Source of the DNA: B16-G9 sp964400655
Lineage (GTDB): Bacteria; Bacteroidota; Bacteroidia; Bacteroidales; F082
Direction of reading: 5' to 3'
NCBI GenBank assembly: GCA_964400655.1
Contig: CAYNVN010000177.1
Coordinates: 1 to 20,451, forward strand
DNA: 20,451 bases
In this document: piece after piece, positions 13,605-20,451 of the stretch
How the letters are laid out: every line of letters begins with the position of its first letter
Position numbering within the stretch: position 1 is the stretch's first letter
Program-made: the position numbers and the translations under genes
Notes under the pieces: generated by a model
The model's database searches: none
Seen by the model: the letters and a program-made list of their open reading frames with translations, nothing else
What the model was told of the DNA's origin: nothing

Positions 13605-16262
13605 CTAATTTACTTTATAGTTAAAAAGCGTATTGCCCGATCCGGTAATCAGATTGATCTCTTTATCGTTTTTAAGGCTTGTAACGGTAAACGGTATTTC
13701 GCCCAAAAGACCTTTGTTAATGATGATGTTTCCTTTTTTGTCGAACAGGTAAATGGTGCGCTCGGCATCGGATACGATTCCAAGAACCTTTTTGTTGCGT
13801 CCCAGATTGAAAAAAGCAGGTTTTATTTGAATATCGGACTGAAACCGATAGCTGAAAAGCACTTTTTTAAACCGGTCGAAAACCGTAAGATTTTTGCCGT
13901 CAACATAAATGAAATCGTATGAACGATTGCCGTCGAAGTCATCATAAAGGAAATAGTGGTTTGGCGAAAAGTTACCGAAATCGGTGTAACGCAACAAACC
14001 GCCCGAAGAGATATAGACAAGCCTTCCTTTTTTGTCGGTGGTAATAAAAATACCCTTTCCGTTGGTTTTGTTCACGTAAAAACCGGAGTTGCCGGCTTTG
14101 TTAAGTTTTCCCTTTATGTTGATGCGTGTAGTACCGCGTCTGTTTACAATTTTAACATTGTTGTTAATATCGGTTACTATTATGTAATCCTTGTTGCCGG
14201 CAATAAGATGCTGCACGGGTTTTACAACAATATCGGGCATTTTAAAGTTGTTCCACCCTTTTATTTTCTGTCCTTTTAAATTGTAATTGTAAATGCGTTT
14301 GTCCGATTGGGCCAGCAGCAATCTGTAATCTTTCTTTTTGTTATAATCAAAAACGCTTAATCCGTTGGTTGCCGAAGGTTTTATTTTTATGGGGAAGTGT
14401 TTTACGAAATTTCCGTTTTTATCGATCAGATAGATGTATTCGGCACTGTTAAAGAGATACTGAATCTTTCCGTTTTTATAATAATCAACTTGGAAGACAT
14501 CGCTTTCGGGGGCTCCTTTAAGCTGTTTTTTCCATAAAACGGTTCCTTTGTAGCTGATCAGATAAACATTGTTGCTTTTGTCGAAAACAATGATGTTGTA
14601 CCTGCCGGTTGTATGATCTTTAACGGGATAAGGTTTGCCTATGATGTCATCTTCCAGTTTAACTTTCCAAAGTGCGAGGTTATCTTCGTGCCTTGTTTTG
14701 CTTTGTTTTACAAAAAGGTTGGTATAGATAAAGGGCTGCTGATTGCTCATTTGCAATAACAAACCGTCAAAATCTTTAATGGCATTGATGTTTAAGCGGA
14801 TGTTGCGGGCGGTTTCTTCGTTAACAAACCGGGAAGCCGTTCCGGTAAAGTCACGTATTTTAATGAACATCGTAAGGTTGGAGGTTTCGGTGAGCTTACG
14901 GGAAAAGGTTCTGAAATTTTCGTTCAAGTCAAGTGTTTTACCCGTTTCGTAGTTTCTGAGCCAGTTAATCAGCTCATCCGGATTATTGCCGAAGATAATG
15001 TAATCATCAAGGATTACATAGTAGTTTTGGGTTATGTTACCGTACATGCTGCCGAAGGTTTTTTCAATAAAATCACCTTTTTTCAGCTTGTTGATTTTAT
15101 AGCGGCCATAACTTTTAACAGCAATTTTACCCGACTGTTTTGCCGATTGAAGCAACATGCTTCCGGCCCTTTCAATATCGTTGAACTGCACCACGACAAA
15201 GCTTTTTTTGTTGAACTCCTGCGAAGTACGTGCAGTGGAAACAAACACTATTTCGCTTCCCGTAAGGGCGGTAAACTTTTTATTGTCCAAAAGTTTGTTT
15301 TCGTTTTTAGTATCCGGTTTCCAGCGGTTAAAGTCCGACAATCCCTGAAAAAGGAACAGTGTGGTGTTAGAAGGCAAAATATTGATGTATTCCTGATTTT
15401 GCGGGATTTGGCTTAACAGTCGTAAATATCCTTTTCCGTTAACATCGCCTGTTGAAAGTCCGTTCAGGATAAGTTCATCTTTTTTAATAAACATATCGGC
15501 TTCGGTCCATTCCAGCAGGTTGCCAATTTCGTTAAGTGCCTGCTGTTCGTTTTGGGGAATAAAGGGTGTTAGCAGGTTTTTTAAACCGCCGCCTTTTATG
15601 TAAAGATGCGTGTTGATTTTTTTACCGGCGGTTTTTTTCAGTTTTCGGAACGAATCTTTGTTTGTAAAATGTTGCAGCCCCTGTTTGTTATATTGATTTA
15701 GGCCTTTAACCACCAGCGATTCGGAAGCGGAGGCAATCATCATTCCTTCGGCAAATCCCAGCGAAAGGGTGAACCCCGTTTTTCCGTTTATCATGCGCAA
15801 CAGGTCATATCCGTTTTCCTGCCTTGAAACGATACCGAAGGAAGAGCCGGTTTTTTGGCTTAAAAAGAGTTTTAGCTTTTCGATGTCGGGGGTAAAGCCT
15901 GCCGCCGAAACAAAAACGGTTTCAATGCGATTGCTGTCGGTGTAAAATGCGGTTAACAGGGGTTTTGAAAAAAGAGCTTCGTGGTATTTTTTATTGTCGG
16001 AAAGCAGTGAGTCGAGGCGGATGATCTCAATTTCCAGTTTTTTAAAGTTGTCTGTTTCCGTAAGGCTTTTCCAAATGCTGTTGCCATATTTCAGTTTATC
16101 GTAAAGTTGTCCGGGGTTGTTGGTTTCCAACACCATGTCGGGGGTGTTGGGAAGGAGTTTCCACGGGTGAAGTTCTTTGGGCCGGGTGTTTTTAAAAAAC
16201 AGCGCCACCACTGCAATAACAATTATTCCAACTAAAATTCCGCCTGTTATTGTTTTGTTCAT
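13605..16262 (-). CDS. Membrane-anchored large protein with DUF3352-like N-terminal region and PQQ-like propeller C-terminal half, unknown function
   Basis: 885 residues. An uncleaved signal-anchor spans about 7-24 (GGILVGIIVIAVVALFF), placing the rest outside the cytoplasmic membrane. Residues 30-530 resemble DUF3352-type proteins: PWKLLPNTPDMVLETN at the start and repeated segments about how a residue-level quantity varies, such as LSLGFAEGMMIASASESLV and YVILDDYIIFGNNPDELINWL. Residues 550-885 carry repeated beta-hairpins of the form Y-L-I-D-K-x-G-x-x (NNVYLISYKGTVLW, EYIYLIDKNGNFV, RIYNYNLKGQKI, NVKIVNRRGTTR, LTVFDRFKKVLF, TIYLFDKKGNIII), about six or seven blades as in PQQ-like beta-propellers. 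It may be an envelope scaffold or assembly factor, but no function can be assigned. It lies 35 bp after rnhB with its own -7 element. Confidence 0.65.
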   Translation of the reverse strand: MNKTITGGILVGIIVIAVVALFFKNTRPKELHPWKLLPNTPDMVLETNNPGQLYDKLKYGNSIWKSLTETDNFKKLEIEIIRLDSLLSDNKKYHEALFSKPLLTAFYTDSNRIETVFVSAAGFTPDIEKLKLFLSQKTGSSFGIVSRQENGYDLLRMINGKTGFTLSLGFAEGMMIASASESLVVKGLNQYNKQGLQHFTNKDSFRKLKKTAGKKINTHLYIKGGGLKNLLTPFIPQNEQQALNEIGNLLEWTEADMFIKKDELILNGLSTGDVNGKGYLRLLSQIPQNQEYINILPSNTTLFLFQGLSDFNRWKPDTKNENKLLDNKKFTALTGSEIVFVSTARTSQEFNKKSFVVVQFNDIERAGSMLLQSAKQSGKIAVKSYGRYKINKLKKGDFIEKTFGSMYGNITQNYYVILDDYIIFGNNPDELINWLRNYETGKTLDLNENFRTFSRKLTETSNLTMFIKIRDFTGTASRFVNEETARNIRLNINAIKDFDGLLLQMSNQQPFIYTNLFVKQSKTRHEDNLALWKVKLEDDIIGKPYPVKDHTTGRYNIIVFDKSNNVYLISYKGTVLWKKQLKGAPESDVFQVDYYKNGKIQYLFNSAEYIYLIDKNGNFVKHFPIKIKPSATNGLSVFDYNKKKDYRLLLAQSDKRIYNYNLKGQKIKGWNNFKMPDIVVKPVQHLIAGNKDYIIVTDINNNVKIVNRRGTTRINIKGKLNKAGNSGFYVNKTNGKGIFITTDKKGRLVYISSGGLLRYTDFGNFSPNHYFLYDDFDGNRSYDFIYVDGKNLTVFDRFKKVLFSYRFQSDIQIKPAFFNLGRNKKVLGIVSDAERTIYLFDKKGNIIINKGLLGEIPFTVTSLKNDKEINLITGSGNTLFNYKVN

Positions 16263-16282
16263 TCCTTTACGATTTCGATAGA

Positions 16283-16290
16283 CAAATCTA
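16283..16290 (-). promoter_or_regulatory. Internal -7 element before the 885-residue gene
   Basis: The minus strand reads TAGATTTG, an exact TAnnTTTG, 20 bases before the ATG at 16262, in the 35-bp gap after rnhB. It could give the last gene of the operon separate expression. No good -33 element. Confidence 0.4.
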
Positions 16291-16297
16291 CAATTAT

Positions 16298-16897
16298 TTA
16301 AAACTCCAGTTTCAGTTGAATGTTTGAATTAAATGTTTTACGGTGAAACGGGGTTAAACCGTGTTCCCGAATGGCCAGTTTGTGTTGCATGGTGGGGTAT
16401 CCTTTGTTTTTATCCCAGAAATATTGGGGGTGCCGTTTGTGCAGCGCTTTCATAAATGCGTCGCGATGGGTTTTGGCCAGTATGGAAGCTGCTGCAATGG
16501 AGAGGTATTTGCCGTCGCCTTTAACAATGCAATGATGCGGAAGGTTTTTGTACGGCTTAAAGCGGTTCCCGTCAATAAGCAGATATTGTGGGGTGACCCT
16601 GAGTTTTTGGATGGCGCGGTGCATTGCCAGAAATGAGGCGTTCAGGATGTTTATGTCGTCTATTTCGCCGGCATCAACGGTGGCGACGGCCCATGCAACT
16701 GCCTCTTTTTCTATTGTTACCCGTAATATATCGCGATGTTTTTCGCTGAGCTTTTTCGAGTCGTTGAGCAGTTGGTTTTGGTAACCGCGGGGTAAAATTA
16801 CGGCAGCGGCAAAAACAGGGCCTGCCAAACAGCCGCGTCCGGCCTCGTCGCAGCCGGCTTCAATTTTGTCGGGATATAAGTTATTGAGTAACATCAA
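16298..16897 (-). CDS. rnhB: Ribonuclease HII
   Basis: 199 residues, normal for RNase HII. The signature GCDEAGRGCLAGPV carries the first two catalytic acids (D17, E18); YLLIDGNRF supplies D109 and VKGDGKYLSIAAASILAKTHRD the fourth, probably D128. The GRG motif (20-22) recognises the 2'-OH at the RNA-DNA junction. It cuts RNA in RNA/DNA hybrids and single ribonucleotides in DNA. Its start overlaps the end of the upstream membrane-protein gene by 17 bp, so the two are probably translationally coupled; ATGs at 16897 and 16894 are equivalent candidates. Confidence 0.96.
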   Translation of the reverse strand: MMLLNNLYPDKIEAGCDEAGRGCLAGPVFAAAVILPRGYQNQLLNDSKKLSEKHRDILRVTIEKEAVAWAVATVDAGEIDDINILNASFLAMHRAIQKLRVTPQYLLIDGNRFKPYKNLPHHCIVKGDGKYLSIAAASILAKTHRDAFMKALHKRHPQYFWDKNKGYPTMQHKLAIREHGLTPFHRKTFNSNIQLKLEF

Positions 16898-17876
16898 AAA
16901 TTTTTATCCATGAATTAATTATTACAACGGCAATAAAAACCCACAGGGAAATATTTATCCATTTGGTTTTGGTACTGCCTGTAAACAGGTGATAAAGGGT
17001 TACGGATGCCGCAGGCGGCAATAATAAGAATGTAATTTCAAGTGAATTAAAAAAACTGAAGAGTATCAGAGAAAGCATAATATAAAACCCTGTTACCGAA
17101 AGAAAACTGCGTTGTTTGATGCTCAGGTCTTTTTGCTTGTTCATTATTGATAATGCCGAGATAAAAATAAGGATGGTAACTGATATTATGAGTGCGTTAT
17201 CAGGTGTAAAGCGGTTAAATATTGTGTTGAGACGGTAAAAAGGTATCTCCGATATTTTATCAAACAAAACCGATTCGTTACCGGTAAAAAAGAGCCAGGC
17301 ATAAATTAAAAATACCGGAAACAGCAAACCTGTTATGCTTGCAACAAAGTTACGCCACGAAATTCCCTTAATGGAGATGAGTGCAAACCAGATTAAAAAG
17401 ACGAGCAGCAGCAGCGGATAGTAAAAAAGTGTTAACAAACCGGTTATCAATCCGGCATCAAACGAGTGCATGATGTTATCCTCTTTGTCGTCGTGCCTGA
17501 ACAAAGTTAAAAAGAGAAGAATAACCAGCCAGACAATAATAATAAACGGCGATGCTGTTGTTAAAGCAGGGGTAAACGAGGCGAGTAAAACAAACAGGAA
17601 GAGGGGCAGCGTGCCCGCTTTGTCCGACAGGTTAAAATTGCCTGCCATAGTGTTGACCGTAATACCGGTAAAAAAGGTGAGAAGAAAGGCGAGTATGGTT
17701 CCCGTTGTGCCCGCAACCATTACAACACGATTCAGTAAAAGGGCAAAAGGGCCCCAATAAACGTTTTGCAGGGGCGGTGCAGGCGATTGCATAAATGCCG
17801 GAAACCATAATGCCAGTCCCAATACAAAAACCGTTGCATATTGAGGAAAAAATCCTTTGGCAAAGAATTTAATCAT
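16881..17876 (-). CDS. Polytopic membrane protein, DUF6427-like, unknown function
   Basis: 331 residues with about nine to ten hydrophobic helices and short loops, beginning MIKFFAKGFFPQYATVFVLGLALW. The family feel (a WGPFALLLNRV segment, a TMAGNFNLSDKAGTLPLFLFVLLAS segment and an ISIKGISWRNF loop) matches DUF6427 proteins that sit in Bacteroidota operons with purD and rnhB-type genes, from memory and unverified. No catalytic motif or transporter signature is clear. It starts 10 bp after the purD stop codon and overlaps rnhB by 17 bp, so it is firmly within the operon. Because its neighbours are unrelated enzymes, context does not reveal its role. Confidence 0.65.
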   Translation of the reverse strand: MIKFFAKGFFPQYATVFVLGLALWFPAFMQSPAPPLQNVYWGPFALLLNRVVMVAGTTGTILAFLLTFFTGITVNTMAGNFNLSDKAGTLPLFLFVLLASFTPALTTASPFIIIVWLVILLFLTLFRHDDKEDNIMHSFDAGLITGLLTLFYYPLLLLVFLIWFALISIKGISWRNFVASITGLLFPVFLIYAWLFFTGNESVLFDKISEIPFYRLNTIFNRFTPDNALIISVTILIFISALSIMNKQKDLSIKQRSFLSVTGFYIMLSLILFSFFNSLEITFLLLPPAASVTLYHLFTGSTKTKWINISLWVFIAVVIINSWIKIFDVTQ

Positions 17877-17886
17877 AAGCAGGTTA

Positions 17887-19167
17887 TTATTTCAGGTCGA
17901 AACCAATATCGGTACGAAAGTTTTTTCCTTCAAACCCGATGATGTCAACATTTTCGTAAGCGGTTTTCAGGGCTTCGTCCATGGTTGTGCCAAGTGCGGT
18001 AACCGCCAAAACCCGTCCTCCATTGGTTTTAACGGTATTGTTTTCAACATCGGTACTTGTTCCGGCATGAAAAACAATGCAGTTGTTCACATTATCGAGC
18101 CCGCTTACGGGGTTACCTTTTTTGTAGCTTCCGGGATATCCGCCCGCAACCAGCATAACGGTGGCGGCATACCGTTCGTCGATTTCAATGGTTTGCCCGC
18201 TGAGGGTTCCCTCGGCGGTGGCAACGAGCAGTTCCACCAAATCCGATTTAATTCTCGGTATTACCGATTCGGTTTCGGGATCGCCCATGCGGCAGTTGTA
18301 TTCAATAACATAGGGTTCATCGCCCACTTTTATCAGCCCGAAAAAAATAAAACCCTGATAGGGGATGTTATCGGTTTTAAGTCCTTCCACGGTAGGTTTA
18401 ATAATTTTCGACTCGATTTTATCCATAAACTCCTTTGTTACAAAAGGTACCGGCGATATGGAACCCATGCCTCCGGTGTTGAGGCCGGTATCGCCTTCGC
18501 CAATACGTTTGTAATCTTTTGCTTCGGGCAGGATGATGTACGAATCGCCGTCGGTTAAAATAAAAACCGACAGTTCAATGCCCGACAAAAACTCTTCGAT
18601 GACCACTTTGGCCGAGGCATCACCAAATTTCGCCTCTTCAATCATCGACTTTAACTCGGCTTTTGCCTCTTCTATATTATTAACAATTACCACTCCCTTT
18701 CCGGCTGCCAGTCCGTCGGCCTTTAAAACATACGGTGCATTAAGCGTTTCGAGGAATGCGTAACCCTCTTCAATGTTTTGATGGTTAAACGACCGGTAGC
18801 GGGCAGTGGGTATGTTGTGTTTTTCCATAAACCGCTTGGCAAAATCCTTTGAGCCTTCAAGCATGGCACCGGCTTTTTGCGGGCCTACAATTTTTATGTG
18901 TTTCAGATAATCATCTTCCAGAAAATAATCGTGAATACCTTGTACAAGCGGTGCTTCGGGGCCCACCACCACGAGGTCGATATCGTTTTCAACCACGGCT
19001 TTTTTTATGGAATCAAACTCGGACACTTCAATGGGCAGATTGATGCCGAGGTTACCTGTTCCCGCATTTCCCGGAGCAATAAACAACCCGTCGGTGTTTT
19101 TGCTCTGTTTTATTTTCCAGGCCAGTGCATATTCACGGCCTCCCGATCCCAAAATAAGTATGTTCAT
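17887..19167 (-). CDS. purD: Phosphoribosylamine-glycine ligase (GAR synthetase)
   Basis: 426 residues, the full length for GARS. The N-terminal domain starts MNILILGSGGREYALAW, the ATP-grasp domain has VLKADGLAAGKGVVI and EEFLSGIELSVF, then NTGGMGSISPVPF, and VIEYNCRMGDPETE supplies the metal-binding residues. It ligates glycine to 5-phosphoribosylamine with ATP, the second step of purine synthesis, in the cytoplasm. One oddity is Y13 in GGREYAL, where the family normally has His (GGREHAL). It follows the glycosyltransferase gene by 24 bp and has no promoter of its own, so it is expressed from the upstream one. Other pur genes are absent. Confidence 0.96.
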   Translation of the reverse strand: MNILILGSGGREYALAWKIKQSKNTDGLFIAPGNAGTGNLGINLPIEVSEFDSIKKAVVENDIDLVVVGPEAPLVQGIHDYFLEDDYLKHIKIVGPQKAGAMLEGSKDFAKRFMEKHNIPTARYRSFNHQNIEEGYAFLETLNAPYVLKADGLAAGKGVVIVNNIEEAKAELKSMIEEAKFGDASAKVVIEEFLSGIELSVFILTDGDSYIILPEAKDYKRIGEGDTGLNTGGMGSISPVPFVTKEFMDKIESKIIKPTVEGLKTDNIPYQGFIFFGLIKVGDEPYVIEYNCRMGDPETESVIPRIKSDLVELLVATAEGTLSGQTIEIDERYAATVMLVAGGYPGSYKKGNPVSGLDNVNNCIVFHAGTSTDVENNTVKTNGGRVLAVTALGTTMDEALKTAYENVDIIGFEGKNFRTDIGFDLK

Positions 19168-19191
19168 ATTGCTTTAATTTATGGTTTGTCG

Positions 19192-20319
19192 TTAATTATT
19201 TATGGTCTTTTCAATTGAACTCCAAACATTTTCGGCGGTTTTATCCCAGCTGAACAATGTTTTTCTTTTTCTTCCTTTTTCAATCAGTTGTTTGCGCAGG
19301 GCTTTGTTGTTTGCAATGTTGGTCATGGCCTCTGCAATGGATTGCGGATTGAACGGGTCAACAATTAAAGCGGCATCTCCGGCAATTTCGGGCATGGAAC
19401 TGGTGTTGGAAGTGATAACGGGGGTTTCGGCGTTAAAGGCTTCGATTATGGGAATTCCGAACCCTTCGAAAACCGATGCGTAGGTAATGGCAACGGCCGA
19501 ACCCAGCAGATGTCCCAGTTGTTCGGGCTCGAGCCTGCCGGTGAAAATAACATCGTTTTTGAATTTCATATTGTTAAATGCCTCTTTGATATCGTTGCTC
19601 CAATACATTTTTTCGCCCACAATAACGTATTTAATGTTGCTTGCCGTTTCCTGCTTAAAGCGGTCGAAGGCATTAAAAAGACGTGCCAGGTTTTTACGGG
19701 GGTTGAGTGCCCCTATGAAAATAAAAAAGTCGTTTCCTCCGGTATATTGTGCTTTTATTTTGTTTTTAACAGACTCGTTAACAGGTTTAAAATTGCTGTT
19801 TGAGCCGTTATAAACCACATCTATTTTGCTTGCATCAATATTATAATGGTTGATGAGGTCGGTTTTTGAAAATTCGGAAACGGTGGCAATCCGCCGGGAG
19901 GTTTTGGCGATGCGCGGAGTGTAATACTTGTAGAGTTTTGTATTGAGTACCGACATCTGTTGGGGATAATGTTCAAAGTTGATGTCGTGAATAACGGTGA
20001 GCTTTTTAATGTGCGCCCTTAACGAAGTAAAAGCGTCGGGGGAGACCAGTATGTCGGCGTTCAGTTTTTTTAAAAGGGCGGGCAGGGCGTATTCGTACCA
20101 GGCATAGATAAGGAAAGGATGGCGTGCAGGGGGTGATATTTTGTGAGGTATCACATTTTGTGCAAAGATAAAATCGTTGTTCCACTGCCGGTCGAAAATA
20201 AAATGAAACTCGTGTTCGGGATGTGCCGTTACAATTCGTTTAAACGATTCGTAGGTAAACCATCCGATACCTTCCAGTTTGTTTTTTAATAACAGCCGCG
20301 TGTTAACCGCAATTCTCAA
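19192..20319 (-). CDS. Glycosyltransferase family 4 (GT-B fold)
   Basis: 375 residues, typical GT4 size. The N-terminal domain begins MRIAVNTRLLLKNKLEGIGWFTYE; the central LTVIHDINFEHYPQ and RRIATVSEFSKTDLINHY segments, the VVYNGSNSNF linker and FFIFIGALNPRKNLARLFNAF mark the second Rossmann domain. The EX7E motif, YASVFEGFGIPIIEAF, carries the acidic residues that bind the donor. It transfers a sugar from a nucleotide donor with retention, probably to a lipid carrier, cell-surface glycan or osmolyte; donor and acceptor are not predictable. It is the first gene of the leftward operon leading to purD, with a -7 element at 20345-20352. The pairing of a glycosyltransferase with purD looks accidental. 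Confidence 0.9.
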   Translation of the reverse strand: MRIAVNTRLLLKNKLEGIGWFTYESFKRIVTAHPEHEFHFIFDRQWNNDFIFAQNVIPHKISPPARHPFLIYAWYEYALPALLKKLNADILVSPDAFTSLRAHIKKLTVIHDINFEHYPQQMSVLNTKLYKYYTPRIAKTSRRIATVSEFSKTDLINHYNIDASKIDVVYNGSNSNFKPVNESVKNKIKAQYTGGNDFFIFIGALNPRKNLARLFNAFDRFKQETASNIKYVIVGEKMYWSNDIKEAFNNMKFKNDVIFTGRLEPEQLGHLLGSAVAITYASVFEGFGIPIIEAFNAETPVITSNTSSMPEIAGDAALIVDPFNPQSIAEAMTNIANNKALRKQLIEKGRKRKTLFSWDKTAENVWSSIEKTINN

Positions 20320-20344
20320 TTTTTTCCTTTTTTTATATAGGGAG

Positions 20345-20352
20345 CAAATATA
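20345..20352 (-). promoter_or_regulatory. -7 element of the glycosyltransferase-purD operon
   Basis: The minus strand reads TATATTTG, an exact TAnnTTTG, 25 bases before the ATG at 20319. The -33 region has no clear TTTG. Confidence 0.5.
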
Positions 20353-20396
20353 AGGCTTCCTGTTAAATGACCGGTAAAACGGTTAAACAGTTTTAA

Positions 20397-20451
20397 TGAA
20401 CCGCGAAGGAACTTTTTTGGCTGCTGGTTGCTTGATGCTTGATGCTTGTTG
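20397..20451. repeat. Low-complexity word repeat at the right edge
   Basis: The reverse strand reads words (CAACAAGCAT, CAAGCAACCAGCA, CCTTCGCGGTTCA) that recur in the same order in the 5.1-5.7 kb island: the AACCAGCAACAAGC words at 5527-5541 and 5578-5592, and CCTTAGCGGTTCA at 5682-5694. TTGATGC is repeated in tandem at 20432-20445. It continues out of the window. Confidence 0.5.

Overview
The window looks like a chromosomal segment of a Bacteroidota bacterium, probably of the Marinilabiliales/Bacteroidales type. The evidence is the 654-residue GyrB, a lineage-typical set of families (GH109, proteins resembling DUF6090 and DUF6427, UPF0158), start codons without clear Shine-Dalgarno sequences, repeated upstream copies of the Bacteroidota -7 element TAnnTTTG, and the palindromic intergenic repeats common in this phylum. 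No rRNA, tRNA, CRISPR array, IS element or phage gene is visible.

Layout. 1-2019 (-): 5' 673 codons of a Sec-exported nitrous-oxide reductase (NosZ) homologue, cut by the window edge. 2291-2923 (-): YhhN/TMEM86-type membrane protein. 3222-4514 (-): lipoylated 2-oxo-acid dehydrogenase E2. 4669-5079 (+): free-standing archaeal-type threonyl-tRNA synthetase editing domain. 5080-5844: gene-free island of nested palindromic repeats. 5845-6981 (+): DegT-family PLP sugar aminotransferase, ending at a bidirectional terminator shared with 7053-8390 (-), a P-loop protein of the cyclic 2,3-diphosphoglycerate synthetase family. 8513-9085 (-): UPF0158. 9365-10729 (+): Tat-exported GH109 protein, convergent with 10739-11290 (-), a small membrane-anchored protein. 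11491-13455 (-): gyrB with its own terminator. 13605-20319 (-): a likely operon read from high to low coordinates: glycosyltransferase, purD, polytopic membrane protein, rnhB and, behind an internal promoter, an 885-residue membrane-anchored propeller-like protein.

The genes are mainly housekeeping (DNA topology, purine synthesis, RNase HII, 2-oxo-acid oxidation) mixed with envelope and carbohydrate functions; they do not form one pathway.

The strongest unusual signal is the NosZ homologue. All five side-chain ligands of the CuA electron-entry site are present, but at all seven positions where NosZ has the histidines that hold the catalytic CuZ cluster it has other residues (R, F, P, K, D, Y, Y). 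The reading frame, signal peptide and promoter are intact, so it looks like a maintained protein with a changed function rather than a decaying gene. Second is the stand-alone ThrRS editing domain, whose catalytic lysine position is leucine. Third is the repeat island, where 32-bp palindromic modules of fixed 8+16+8 architecture sit inside larger inverted repeats. Family comparisons rest on remembered reference sequences, not on searches.
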